Shown here one piece after another: positions 1-6,031 of a DNA stretch of 7,463 nt. The notes beneath the pieces were generated by a model. That model saw only the letters and a program-made list of their open reading frames with translations, had not been told where the DNA came from and searched no databases. Source of the stretch: an uncultured Pseudomonadota bacterium (GTDB lineage Bacteria > Pseudomonadota > Alphaproteobacteria > RF32 > CAG-239). Location: positions 1 through 7,463 of the forward strand of contig CADBPX010000061.1 of NCBI GenBank assembly GCA_902796625.1, written 5' to 3'. The stretch's first letter is position 1. Each line of letters begins with the position of its first letter. Both the position numbers and the translations under genes were made by a program.

Positions 1-1
1 A

Positions 2-451
2 TTTGATCGTTATGAGTATGTTGAACCAGGAAGACATGAAGTTTGTACATTTATCTATGCTCGTAAATCAGGAACACCGGTTGCTCCGTCAGAGTGTGGT
101 TTTTCTCCTTCTATTTTACGACATGTGGTGTTTGATTATAGTAGCGAGGAAAATGTAACTGTAACACCTATTTATAATTTGAATAATAGGGCGTTATGTT
201 CTTCTTTTGATGTAGAAAACCATGGATACACTGTCTATGCTGAACAAAGTGGAATTCCGGTTCATCAAGTTGGTAATCACATTAACTGTACTACCGGTAC
301 TTTTGGTTATCAGTTACGTAATTGTAGTCCAGGATATTCTCTTACAACTAAGTTTGGAGGAACTACCAGTACTGATAATAGCAGACCTGATCAATATCAT
401 CTGGAATATGATCCGGTAAATCCTAAGTGTGTTAAATGGGTAAATAACTAG
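2..451 (+). CDS. C-terminal part of an unrecognised cysteine-containing protein
   Basis: An open frame enters at the left edge (first full codon at 2) and ends at TAG 449-451, giving 149 residues; the start lies outside the window. I do not recognise the family. The visible part has six cysteines (about residues 15, 32, 67, 96, 108 and 143), many Tyr, Asn, Thr and Gly residues and no hydrophobic membrane segment. This composition suits an extracytoplasmic, disulfide-stabilised beta-rich domain, but that is inference. Two stretches resemble each other about 60 residues apart: YARKSGTPV (19-27) and YAEQSGIPV (79-87), each followed by a cysteine, suggesting duplicated modules. A Rho-independent terminator follows 18 bp after the stop, so this is the last gene of a rightward unit convergent with thrS. 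It could be a surface or adhesin-like protein; no function is assigned. Confidence 0.75.
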   Translation, partial: FDRYEYVEPGRHEVCTFIYARKSGTPVAPSECGFSPSILRHVVFDYSSEENVTVTPIYNLNNRALCSSFDVENHGYTVYAEQSGIPVHQVGNHINCTTGTFGYQLRNCSPGYSLTTKFGGTTSTDNSRPDQYHLEYDPVNPKCVKWVNN

Positions 452-469
452 TATAAAGATCATAAATTG

Positions 470-501
470 AAGAGCCGCCGGTGTTACGCGGCTCTTTTTT
501 T
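470..501 (+). terminator. Rho-independent terminator of the left-edge gene
   Basis: A perfect 9-bp stem (AAGAGCCGC at 470-478 with GCGGCTCTT at 488-496) encloses a 9-nt loop and runs into a T-tract ending at 501. It starts 18 bp after the TAG of the left-edge gene and is oriented to end rightward transcription. Confidence 0.9.
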
Positions 502-509
502 GATTTTAA

Positions 510-616
510 TGTCACCCCTCCGAGTGCTATTAGACACGAGGTCAAGGGGTCTACTGCTTCTTTTTAAAAGCATTCGAAGATGCCTTGAATTTTGCTGTCG
601 CAAAATAGGCATGACA
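510..616. repeat. Inverted pair of TGTC-headed hairpin elements, copy 1 (A1 + B1)
   Basis: Two hairpins face each other tail to tail, so the block begins TGTCA and ends TGACA. A1 (510-552, + orientation) has lower stem ACCCCT 514-519 / AGGGGT 545-550, then an upper stem CC-GA-GTG paired with CAC-GA-GG that contains a tandem G-A mismatch, and a 3-nt bulge TCA (542-544). B1 (572-616, - orientation) has lower stem ATGCCT 580-585 / AGGCAT 607-612, bulge 586-588, upper stem ATTTTGC 589-595 / GCAAAAT 600-606 and a 4-nt loop. The linker is T-rich (CTACTGCTTC then T and A runs). No open frame of note lies inside. This looks like a non-coding palindromic intergenic repeat; its mobility is inference. 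Confidence 0.85.
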
Positions 617-630
617 TTATTAGTTTATAT

Positions 631-736
631 TGTCACCCCTCCGAGTGCTATTAGGCACGAGGTCAAGGGGTCTACTGCTTTTTTTTAAAGGATTCGAAGA
701 TCGCTGGACGTTTTCTGGCGAAAACGAGCGATGACA
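631..736. repeat. Inverted pair of TGTC-headed hairpin elements, copy 2 (A2 + B2)
   Basis: This is a second copy of the pair, 14 bp after the first. A2 (631-673) is nearly identical to A1; one visible change, A534 to G655, restores a C-G pair at the top of the upper stem. B2 (692-736) has the same length and ends as B1 (ATTCGAAGA at one end, ATGACA at the other) but different stems: lower stem ATCGCT 700-705 / AGCGAT 727-732, bulge GGA 706-708, upper stem CGTTTTC 709-715 / GAAAACG 720-726, loop TGGC. The fold is kept although five of its 13 base pairs differ from B1. Confidence 0.85.
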
Positions 737-757
737 GTTAAATGAAAAATTTAAATG

Positions 758-802
758 ATTCGAAGATGCCTTGAATTTTGCTGTCGCAAAATAGGCATGA
801 CA
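758..802 (-). repeat. Solo B-type hairpin element (B3)
   Basis: This 45-bp element is identical to B1 at 572-616, from ATTCGAAGA to GGCATGACA, in the same orientation. No A-type partner is present, although the preceding bases (TTTAAATGATTCG) resemble the linker-B junction of the second pair, so it may be the remnant of a doublet. It lies between the inverted pairs and the thrS terminator. Confidence 0.85.
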
Positions 803-836
803 ATAAAAAAGAGCGCTTGAAGTGCAAAGTGGTGGT

Positions 837-863
837 AAAAAAAGGCACCAATTCGGTGCCTTT
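837..863 (-). terminator. Rho-independent terminator of the glycosyltransferase-thrS unit
   Basis: Read on the minus strand, a 9-bp stem (AAAGGCACC / GGTGCCTTT, arms 855-863 and 841-849) with a 5-nt loop is followed by a 7-base T-run (837-843 on the plus strand reads as A). It lies 24 bp beyond the thrS stop. thrS is therefore the last gene of its unit and is not followed by infC, its usual partner in many bacteria. Confidence 0.9.
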
Positions 864-886
864 GTAGCGTAATAATTTCTTTGCCA

Positions 887-2758
887 TTATTCAAAGCGAT
901 GCGGCATTTGTGTCTCATCTTTCATCTGTGCAATAAAGTCAGTAAGCGACATCGTTTCTTGCTTTTCGGTTCCTAAACGGCGCAAAGTTACGGTACGATT
1001 ATCGCGTTCCTTAGCTCCAACAACCGCAATTACCGGAACTTTAGCCAACGAATGTTCGCGTACTTTATAGTTAATTTTTTCATTGCGCAAATCTGCTTCG
1101 GCCTTAATACCAAGCTTGTCCAACTGAGCCACAATTTCTTCGGCATAGCCGTCAAATTCACTGACAATCGGAGCAACAACCACCGGTAACGGCGAAAGCC
1201 ATAGCGGTAATTTTCCGGCATGCTGTTCAATTAAAATACCTAAGAAACGTTCAATCGACCCAAATAAGGCACGGTGCAACATAACCGGACGATGCTTTTC
1301 GCCGTCTTCACCGATATATGAAATATCAAAGCGTTCCGGTAAGTTCATGTCTACTTGAATTGTACCGCATTGCCATTCACGGCCGATGGCATCACGTAAA
1401 ATAAATTCTAATTTCGGCCCGTAAAAAGCACCTTCGCCCGGATTAATTTCATATTCATAACCGTGCTTTTCCAAAGCGTTAGCCAAAGATTTTTCGCACA
1501 AATCCCAAATTTCATCACTTCCGATACGATAAATGCTGTCCGGACGTGTCGAAAGATAAATTTTGATTTTATCAAAGCCAAAGTCTTTATAAATATCAAA
1601 AATTAACCGCATGGTATTAATGCATTCTTCTTCCATCTGTTCCGGAGTGCAGAAAATGTGTGCATCATCTTGCGTAAATTCACGTACGCGCATCAGCCCC
1701 ATTAAAGCACCTGAGGCTTCAAAACGGTTAACTTTGCCGAATTCGGCTAAGCGCAACGGTAAATCACGATAAGATTTTACACCTTGTTTATAAACCAGTA
1801 AACTTCCCGGGCAGTTCATCGGTTTAACACAAAACATTTTGTCATCTTCTGTTTTACCGGAATAGTTATGTGCTCCGTACTTATCCCAGTGACCGGAGGT
1901 TTCCCACAAAATGCGGTCCATAATCCGCGGGGTTTCAATTTCTTGATAACCGTTGTGTTCTTGGCGATTACGCATATATTCAATCAATTTACGATAAACG
2001 CGGAAACCCTTGTCATGCCAGAACACAGCACCCGGAGCATATTCCGGTTCAAAATGAAATAAATCCATTTCTTTGCCAAGTTTGCGGTGGTCACGCTTTG
2101 CCGCTTCTTCAATCATGGTGATGTAGGCATCTAAATCTTTTTTATTGGCCCATGCCGTAGCGTATAAGCGTTGTAACATTTCGTTGTTCGAATCGCCGCG
2201 CCAATAAGCACCGGCTACCTTCATAATTTTGAAGGCATCGCCGATTTTTGAGGTTGACGGAACGTGTGGTCCGCGGCACAAGTCGGTATAATTTCCCTGA
2301 CGATACAAAGAAATAATTTCCCCTTCCGGCAAGTCCTCAATGATTTCAACTTTATAATGTTCCCCCTTAGCTTTGAAAAATTCAATAGCTTCTTCGCGTG
2401 GCATAACAATGCGTTCAATCTTCTCATCACGCTTGATAATTTCGTGCATTTTTGCTTCAATTTTAGCAAAATCTTCGGTCGTAAACGGCTCTTTGCGGGC
2501 GAAGTCGTAATAAAAACCGTTCTCAATCGCCGGTCCGATAGTAACCTGCGTATCCGGCCATAATTCTTGTACGGCTTCAGCCATAACGTGAGAGCAGGAG
2601 TGACGCAAAATGTGTAAACCGTCAGCGTCTTTGGCGGTGATAATAGTGAGTGTAGAATCGGTGGTAATCGGAGCAGTTAAATCTTGTAAAACATCATTGA
2701 CACGAACCGCTAATGCAGCTTTGCCTAAACTTAAACTTATTTTATTGGCAATTTCCAA
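887..2758 (-). CDS. thrS: Threonyl-tRNA synthetase, 5' end interrupted by an in-frame stop
   Basis: This cytoplasmic class II synthetase charges tRNA-Thr with threonine. From the TTG at 2758 it gives 623 residues: the rest of the TGS domain (about 1-43), the editing domain with HSCSH (53-57) and CRGPH (161-165), a catalytic core with KPMNCPG (312-318), motif 2 around R345 and E347, H367 and motif 3 HRALFGSIER (495-504), then an anticodon-binding domain (about 525-623). C316, H367 and H495 match the zinc ligands of the family. The start is the problem. The frame continues upstream with family-like residues to ATG 2818, which has a good AAGG ribosome site, but TAA at 2783-2785 cuts it. No ribosome site fits TTG 2758, so translation from there is uncertain. 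Read to 2818, the gene has 643 codons before its stop, one of them the TAA; the E. coli enzyme is 642 residues. It lies 30 bp after the glycosyltransferase, probably in one operon. Confidence 0.93.
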   Translation of the reverse strand: MEIANKISLSLGKAALAVRVNDVLQDLTAPITTDSTLTIITAKDADGLHILRHSCSHVMAEAVQELWPDTQVTIGPAIENGFYYDFARKEPFTTEDFAKIEAKMHEIIKRDEKIERIVMPREEAIEFFKAKGEHYKVEIIEDLPEGEIISLYRQGNYTDLCRGPHVPSTSKIGDAFKIMKVAGAYWRGDSNNEMLQRLYATAWANKKDLDAYITMIEEAAKRDHRKLGKEMDLFHFEPEYAPGAVFWHDKGFRVYRKLIEYMRNRQEHNGYQEIETPRIMDRILWETSGHWDKYGAHNYSGKTEDDKMFCVKPMNCPGSLLVYKQGVKSYRDLPLRLAEFGKVNRFEASGALMGLMRVREFTQDDAHIFCTPEQMEEECINTMRLIFDIYKDFGFDKIKIYLSTRPDSIYRIGSDEIWDLCEKSLANALEKHGYEYEINPGEGAFYGPKLEFILRDAIGREWQCGTIQVDMNLPERFDISYIGEDGEKHRPVMLHRALFGSIERFLGILIEQHAGKLPLWLSPLPVVVAPIVSEFDGYAEEIVAQLDKLGIKAEADLRNEKINYKVREHSLAKVPVIAVVGAKERDNRTVTLRRLGTEKQETMSLTDFIAQMKDETQMPHRFE

Positions 2759-2818
2759 ACCGGAAATGCCGTCTTTTTCCTCTTATATACTGCCATCAGG
2801 CAATTTAATTTTTACCAT
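2759..2818 (-). other. thrS: Detached 5' end of thrS with in-frame TAA
   Basis: In the same frame as thrS, ATG 2816-2818 begins MVKIKLPDGSI, then TAA (2783-2785), then EEKDGISG running directly into the annotated thrS frame. LPDGS is the usual opening of the ThrRS TGS domain (E. coli ThrRS begins MPVITLPDGS). A ribosome site AAGG (2826-2829) sits 7 nt before the ATG. The frame is intact on both sides of the stop, so this is a nonsense codon and not a frameshift. TAA also ends thrS, pyk, gapR and the 4150-4461 gene here, so genome-wide recoding of TAA is unlikely. A point mutation, a sequencing or assembly error, readthrough, or reinitiation downstream are all possible. Confidence 0.85.
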
Positions 2819-2828
2819 TTTTCTACCT

Positions 2829-2853
2829 TTTCACTATTTAAAATTTCACTATT
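2829..2853 (-). repeat. Short direct repeat at the glycosyltransferase-thrS junction
   Basis: The 10-mer TTTCACTATT (plus strand) occurs at 2829-2838 and 2844-2853, a 15-bp period. On the minus strand the first copy met overlaps the glycosyltransferase stop codon TAG (2849-2851) and the second overlaps the thrS ribosome site. It may be a small tandem duplication; no function is evident. Confidence 0.5.
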
Positions 2854-4009
2854 GATTTATGAGTTCTTCATAAACCTTGATCGTTTTATCACACATTATT
2901 TGTTTTGTAAAATGTTCTTTTACATTTTTTATGGCTGCAGCACCAATTTTTTCTCTTTCTTCCGTTGAAAGCTGTAAAGCCCAACTGATTTTTTCGGCTA
3001 GATCATCAGCGTTGCCGCTTTCAAACAAGCGGCCGGTTACGCCGTCAATAACGGTTTCCTTGGAGCCTCCGATGTTTGAAGCAATAACAACTCGTCCCAT
3101 CGCTTGTCCCTCAATGGCAATTCGGCCGAAGGCCTCCGGTTCTATTGAGGTGGATAACACAATATCCGAAACCATCATGGCCGCCGGAACATCGGAAACA
3201 TGACGCACAAAAGTATAGCGATCATCCATGCCGAATTTGTTAATCATTTCGCGCAATTCTTCGCTGTATTTGGTACGTCCTTGATCATCACCGATTAAAA
3301 TACAGTGAAAGTCTTTGTCTTTGATTTTACTTAAAGCTTCAATTAAAAGTTTTTGACCTTTCCAGTTGGTTAAACGGCCGATAAGTGTTATCAGCGGTTT
3401 TTCTTCCGGAATTTGATTCTCTTCCAAAAACTTAATTAAACGTTCAGCCGAAGTTGTTTCAACGTTGAAATTTTCCATATTAACGCAACGAGCTATTAGA
3501 CGGATTTTTTGTTCATCAGTACCGTAATTTTTGATGATATGCTCTTTGATATGGTTTGAAATAGCAATAACTCTTTCGCCATAAGTCATAATTTTGTTAT
3601 AGATTTTTTTGATTCCCCACGGACCTAAACCGTATGTACCGTGGAAGGTGGTTACAAAATGTACACCGCAGCGTTTGGCCGCCCAATAAGCACTCCATGC
3701 CGGGGCGCGTGAACGAGCGTGTACAACCGTAATGCCGTGCTTTTTTATCAGCGATGAAAGGCGCCACGAATTAATATACATTTTAAGGATATTTTTGGTT
3801 TTAAGCGGCAAGGTAAAATGCTGAACTTTGAGGCGTTCTAAAATATGTTCCATCCGTCCGCCGGCCGAAGCAACATAATTTTCTATACCACGCTTTTGCA
3901 ATTCGGAAGCAATTTCAGTGGTTCCGAGTTCAACACCGCCTTGGTTAAGCTCCGGTAAAACTTGCAAAACAACCAATTTTTTTTCTTCTAAGTTTTTAAT
4001 TTTACACAT
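2849..4009 (-). CDS. GT4-type glycosyltransferase (GT-B fold)
   Basis: This is probably a retaining glycosyltransferase that moves a sugar from a nucleotide-sugar donor to an envelope glycan or lipid acceptor at the inner face of the cytoplasmic membrane. At 386 residues it has the usual length for the family. The N-terminal acceptor-side domain carries the glycine-rich loop NQGGVE (22-27). The C-terminal donor domain carries GRLTNWKGQK (211-220), with the R and K typical of diphosphate binding, and the EX7E motif between E292 and E300 (EAFGRIAIE). There is no signal peptide or membrane helix. ATG 4009 has a clear GAGGA ribosome site 5 nt upstream. It is first in a two-gene unit with thrS, 30 bp away; no other polysaccharide gene is in the window, so donor and acceptor cannot be named. 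LPS-core or capsule-type synthesis is the likeliest role, by inference. Confidence 0.88.
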   Translation of the reverse strand: MCKIKNLEEKKLVVLQVLPELNQGGVELGTTEIASELQKRGIENYVASAGGRMEHILERLKVQHFTLPLKTKNILKMYINSWRLSSLIKKHGITVVHARSRAPAWSAYWAAKRCGVHFVTTFHGTYGLGPWGIKKIYNKIMTYGERVIAISNHIKEHIIKNYGTDEQKIRLIARCVNMENFNVETTSAERLIKFLEENQIPEEKPLITLIGRLTNWKGQKLLIEALSKIKDKDFHCILIGDDQGRTKYSEELREMINKFGMDDRYTFVRHVSDVPAAMMVSDIVLSTSIEPEAFGRIAIEGQAMGRVVIASNIGGSKETVIDGVTGRLFESGNADDLAEKISWALQLSTEEREKIGAAAIKNVKEHFTKQIMCDKTIKVYEELINQ

Positions 4010-4040
4010 ATTATCCTCAATATTTTGTTTAATTAGTTTA

Positions 4041-4069
4041 TTATTAGCTTATTTTACTATGTTTTGCAA
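4041..4069 (-). promoter_or_regulatory. Possible sigma70-type promoter for the glycosyltransferase-thrS unit
   Basis: On the minus strand TTGCAA (4064-4069) is separated by 17 nt from TAATAA (4041-4046), about 30 bp before the glycosyltransferase start. It lies downstream of the terminator at 4105-4145, where a new promoter is needed. The match is moderate and the region is AT-rich, so chance is possible. Confidence 0.4.
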
Positions 4070-4104
4070 AAAATCCGCCGACGTTATACACATATTCATT
4101 AAAC

Positions 4105-4145
4105 AAAAAAACATCGCTTTCTTAGCAGAAAGTCGATGTTTTTTT
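4105..4145 (-). terminator. Terminator after the small membrane protein gene, symmetric on both strands
   Basis: The hairpin pairs AACATCG-CTTTC (4110-4121) with GAAAG-T-CGATGTT (4128-4140), with one unpaired T and a 6-nt loop. It is flanked by an A-run (4105-4111) and a T-run (4139-4145), so it could act in both directions. On the minus strand it begins 4 bp after the stop of the 4150-4461 gene and separates it from the glycosyltransferase unit. Confidence 0.85.
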
Positions 4146-4149
4146 CATC

Positions 4150-4461
4150 TTAATGTTGCCTAACAATCTTCCAATAAAGAAATGCCATCAAACATAAGTT
4201 GGCAACGGCTCCGATGATGCTGGTCGAGAATAGTACTGCAACTGCGACCATAATCCAGCCTTGGAATTGTAGCGCAAAGCTGTTGTTCATTTCCTTAATC
4301 TCAGTCGAATCAATGGAAATAATGCCGAACACGGCAAACAAAACACTGATGATGTACATCAGCACGCTGTGAGCAAATATTACTCCCAATGCCGTTGCAA
4401 TGACAATTGCCGCAGCAATCTGGAATTGATCACTGAGCAAAACTTTTGATAATTTTTTCAT
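4150..4461 (-). CDS. Small three-helix inner-membrane protein, unknown function
   Basis: I do not recognise this 103-residue protein. Hydrophobicity shows a short basic N-terminus (MKKLSK), two closely spaced membrane helices (about 14-30 and 32-50), a polar loop with several acidic residues (about 51-67, DSTEIKEMNNSFALQFQ) and a third long hydrophobic segment (about 68-97) ending in KIVRQH. This suits an integral inner-membrane protein. The gene stands as its own unit, with a near-consensus promoter at 4566-4594 and a strong terminator 4 bp after the stop. ATG 4461 is the first ATG after an in-frame TAA (4468-4470) but has no obvious ribosome site. A purine-rich GGGGAGAAAGG lies 30-40 nt upstream within a possible hairpin, so start selection or translation may be controlled. 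The isolated, well-promoted arrangement argues for a real gene. Confidence 0.75.
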   Translation of the reverse strand: MKKLSKVLLSDQFQIAAAIVIATALGVIFAHSVLMYIISVLFAVFGIISIDSTEIKEMNNSFALQFQGWIMVAVAVLFSTSIIGAVANLCLMAFLYWKIVRQH

Positions 4462-4558
4462 AGATACTTATGGGGAAGTTAGCACTATGTAAAACCTTTC
4501 TCCCCTTTGAAAGATTACGAAAAAATCGCCATAATACTTAAATAATAATACTTATATC
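4462..4558 (-). promoter_or_regulatory. Long 5' leader of the small membrane protein gene
   Basis: From the start site predicted by the promoter at 4566-4594 (near 4558) to the ATG there are about 97 nt. The leader holds two copies of ATAATACTTA (plus strand, 4531-4540 and 4545-4554, 14-bp period) and a possible hairpin pairing GGGG (4502-4505) with CCCC (4472-4475), extended by AAG/CTT and TT/AA with bulges. It also holds a tiny frame GTG-CTA-ACT-TCC-CCA-TAA (4468-4485), preceded by AAGG at a 9-nt spacing. A regulatory role is inferred from length and structure only; no known riboswitch class is recognised. Confidence 0.4.
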
Positions 4559-4565
4559 AAAAAGC

Positions 4566-4594
4566 ATTATAAGATAAATTAAATCTATTTTCAA
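4566..4594 (-). promoter_or_regulatory. Near-consensus sigma70 promoter for the small membrane protein gene
   Basis: On the minus strand TTGAAA (4589-4594) lies exactly 17 nt before a perfect TATAAT (4566-4571). This is the best promoter match in the window. It sits between the end of pyk and the 4150-4461 gene, so that gene need not depend on readthrough from pyk. Confidence 0.8.
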
Positions 4595-4609
4595 CTCTAA
4601 AGTTGCAAA

Positions 4610-6031
4610 TTAAAGTTGCACGGTGTGGATTAAATTAGTCATACCCTTATGACCGATTGGATAACCGGCAGTTATAACCAGATATTCACCTTTTTTACCG
4701 ATATTGAATGATTTTGCCGTGGCGATAGCATTTTTATCAATGGCATTAAAATCGCGAAAAATATCGTTACATACGGCTGCTTTAATTCCCCAAACAATGC
4801 CTAATCGACGAGCCACTTCTTCCGATAAGGTTACAGCCAAGACCGGACGACTTGGTCTTTCGCGAGCCATGGAAAGAGAGGTAAAACCGCTTTCGGTATA
4901 GGTAACAACTGCGGCCATGTTTGGCAAAATATCAATCATTTCACTGGCTGCATAGGTAATAGCATCGGCCATATCGTCGCAATCAGACAGATCTTTATCA
5001 TATTGTACACGTGAGTAATAAGCTTCGTCATTTTCTACATGGGTGATAATTTTGTGCATCATTGATACGGCTTCATACGGATATTGTCCGGCAGCTGTTT
5101 CAGCTGAAAGCATAACGGTGTCGGCGCCGTCATAAACGGCGGTGGCAACATCGGAAACCTCGGCCCGGGTTGGAGTCGGATTTTGAATCATGGATTCAAG
5201 CATTTGTGTGGCAACAATAACCGGTCGGCCGTATTTGCGGCAAGATTTAACAATGCGCTTTTGTAAGACCGGCACAGTTTGTACCGGACATTCAACGCCC
5301 AAATCACCGCGCGCTACCATGATACCGTCAGATTCTTTTATAATGTCCTCAAGTTCATCTATAGCACTCGGTTTTTCTAATTTTGAAATAATCCACGCTT
5401 TGCCGTTGATTAATTTTTTAGCCATCCGTACATCAGCAATACTTTGTACAAAAGATAGGCACACCCAATCTACGCCTAAATCTAAGGCAAATTTTAAGTC
5501 TTTTTTATCTTTGGAGGTAATTGCGGAAATAGGTAAACGAACGTTTGGCAAATTAACTCCTTTATGTGCGGATAAGTAACCGCCGACTACAACTTCCGTA
5601 ACTGCTTTATAATGAGAATTTTCTAATATTTTTAACTGGATATTGCCGTCATTCAGCAGCAATTTATCTCCAATATGCAGGGCTTCAAATATTTCCTTAT
5701 GCGGTAGCATTACACGTGTTTCATCGCCCGGTTCATTAACCATATCAAGGATAAACTTTTGCCCTTTTTTCAATAAGACTTTATCACATTTGAATGTTCC
5801 AATACGCAATTTGGGGCCTTGTAAATCCGCAATAACAGTTATGTGGCGTTTATATTTTTGGGCTAAATCCCGAACGATTTTATAGCGTTCGGCGTGCTCT
5901 TCATGGGTGCCGTGGCTAAAATTAAAACGGAAGGCATCAGCACCGGCGCGTACCAATTTTTCAATCATGGTTTTGGAGGCAGACGAAGGCCCAATGGTGG
6001 CTAAAATTTTGGTGTGAGTATCAATCGGCAT
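4610..6031 (-). CDS. pyk: Pyruvate kinase, PykA-like
   Basis: This cytoplasmic enzyme converts phosphoenolpyruvate and ADP to pyruvate and ATP, the last step of glycolysis. It has 473 residues, a normal length. In order: FRFNFSHG (34-41) with the R35, N37 and S39 typical of the active site; ADLQGPKLRIG (68-78), closer to E. coli PykA than PykF; a B domain (about 72-170); the catalytic lysine K217 with E219 in ISKLE; VARGDLGVE (239-247) with metal ligand D243; ATQMLESM (274-281) with T275; LSAETAAGQYP (308-318); and a C-terminal domain (about 345-473). I chose ATG 6031 because AAGAAAGGA ends 7 nt before it. An in-frame ATG at 6061 would add ten residues but has no ribosome site. It is divergent from gapR, with 153 bp between the starts. 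No T-tract terminator follows, so some readthrough into the next gene is possible. Confidence 0.96.
   Translation of the reverse strand: MPIDTHTKILATIGPSSASKTMIEKLVRAGADAFRFNFSHGTHEEHAERYKIVRDLAQKYKRHITVIADLQGPKLRIGTFKCDKVLLKKGQKFILDMVNEPGDETRVMLPHKEIFEALHIGDKLLLNDGNIQLKILENSHYKAVTEVVVGGYLSAHKGVNLPNVRLPISAITSKDKKDLKFALDLGVDWVCLSFVQSIADVRMAKKLINGKAWIISKLEKPSAIDELEDIIKESDGIMVARGDLGVECPVQTVPVLQKRIVKSCRKYGRPVIVATQMLESMIQNPTPTRAEVSDVATAVYDGADTVMLSAETAAGQYPYEAVSMMHKIITHVENDEAYYSRVQYDKDLSDCDDMADAITYAASEMIDILPNMAAVVTYTESGFTSLSMARERPSRPVLAVTLSEEVARRLGIVWGIKAAVCNDIFRDFNAIDKNAIATAKSFNIGKKGEYLVITAGYPIGHKGMTNLIHTVQL

Noticed and set aside
467..688. Small coding frame across the terminator and first hairpin pair
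   Set aside because: It starts inside the terminator stem and translates the hairpin repeats; it has no ribosome site and a composition typical of chance frames.
510..802. CRISPR array
   Set aside because: There are only a few repeats, they are themselves long hairpins in mixed orientation, spacing is irregular (14 to 21 bp between blocks) and no cas gene is present.
2264..2563. Plus-strand frame inside thrS
   Set aside because: It lies wholly within the well-supported thrS frame and shows no family-like features.
2783..2785. Genome-wide reassignment of TAA to a sense codon
   Set aside because: thrS itself, pyk, gapR and the 4150-4461 gene all end with TAA at the lengths expected or plausible for them, so TAA works as a stop here.
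2819..2848. T-box or leader-peptide attenuator before thrS
   Set aside because: The spacer to the upstream gene is only 30 bp, and the short interrupted frame contains no threonine codons.
4592..4605. Terminator after pyk (CAACT-CTAA-AGTTG)
   Set aside because: The stem is only five AT-rich pairs with no T-tract, and it overlaps the -35 box of the next gene's promoter.
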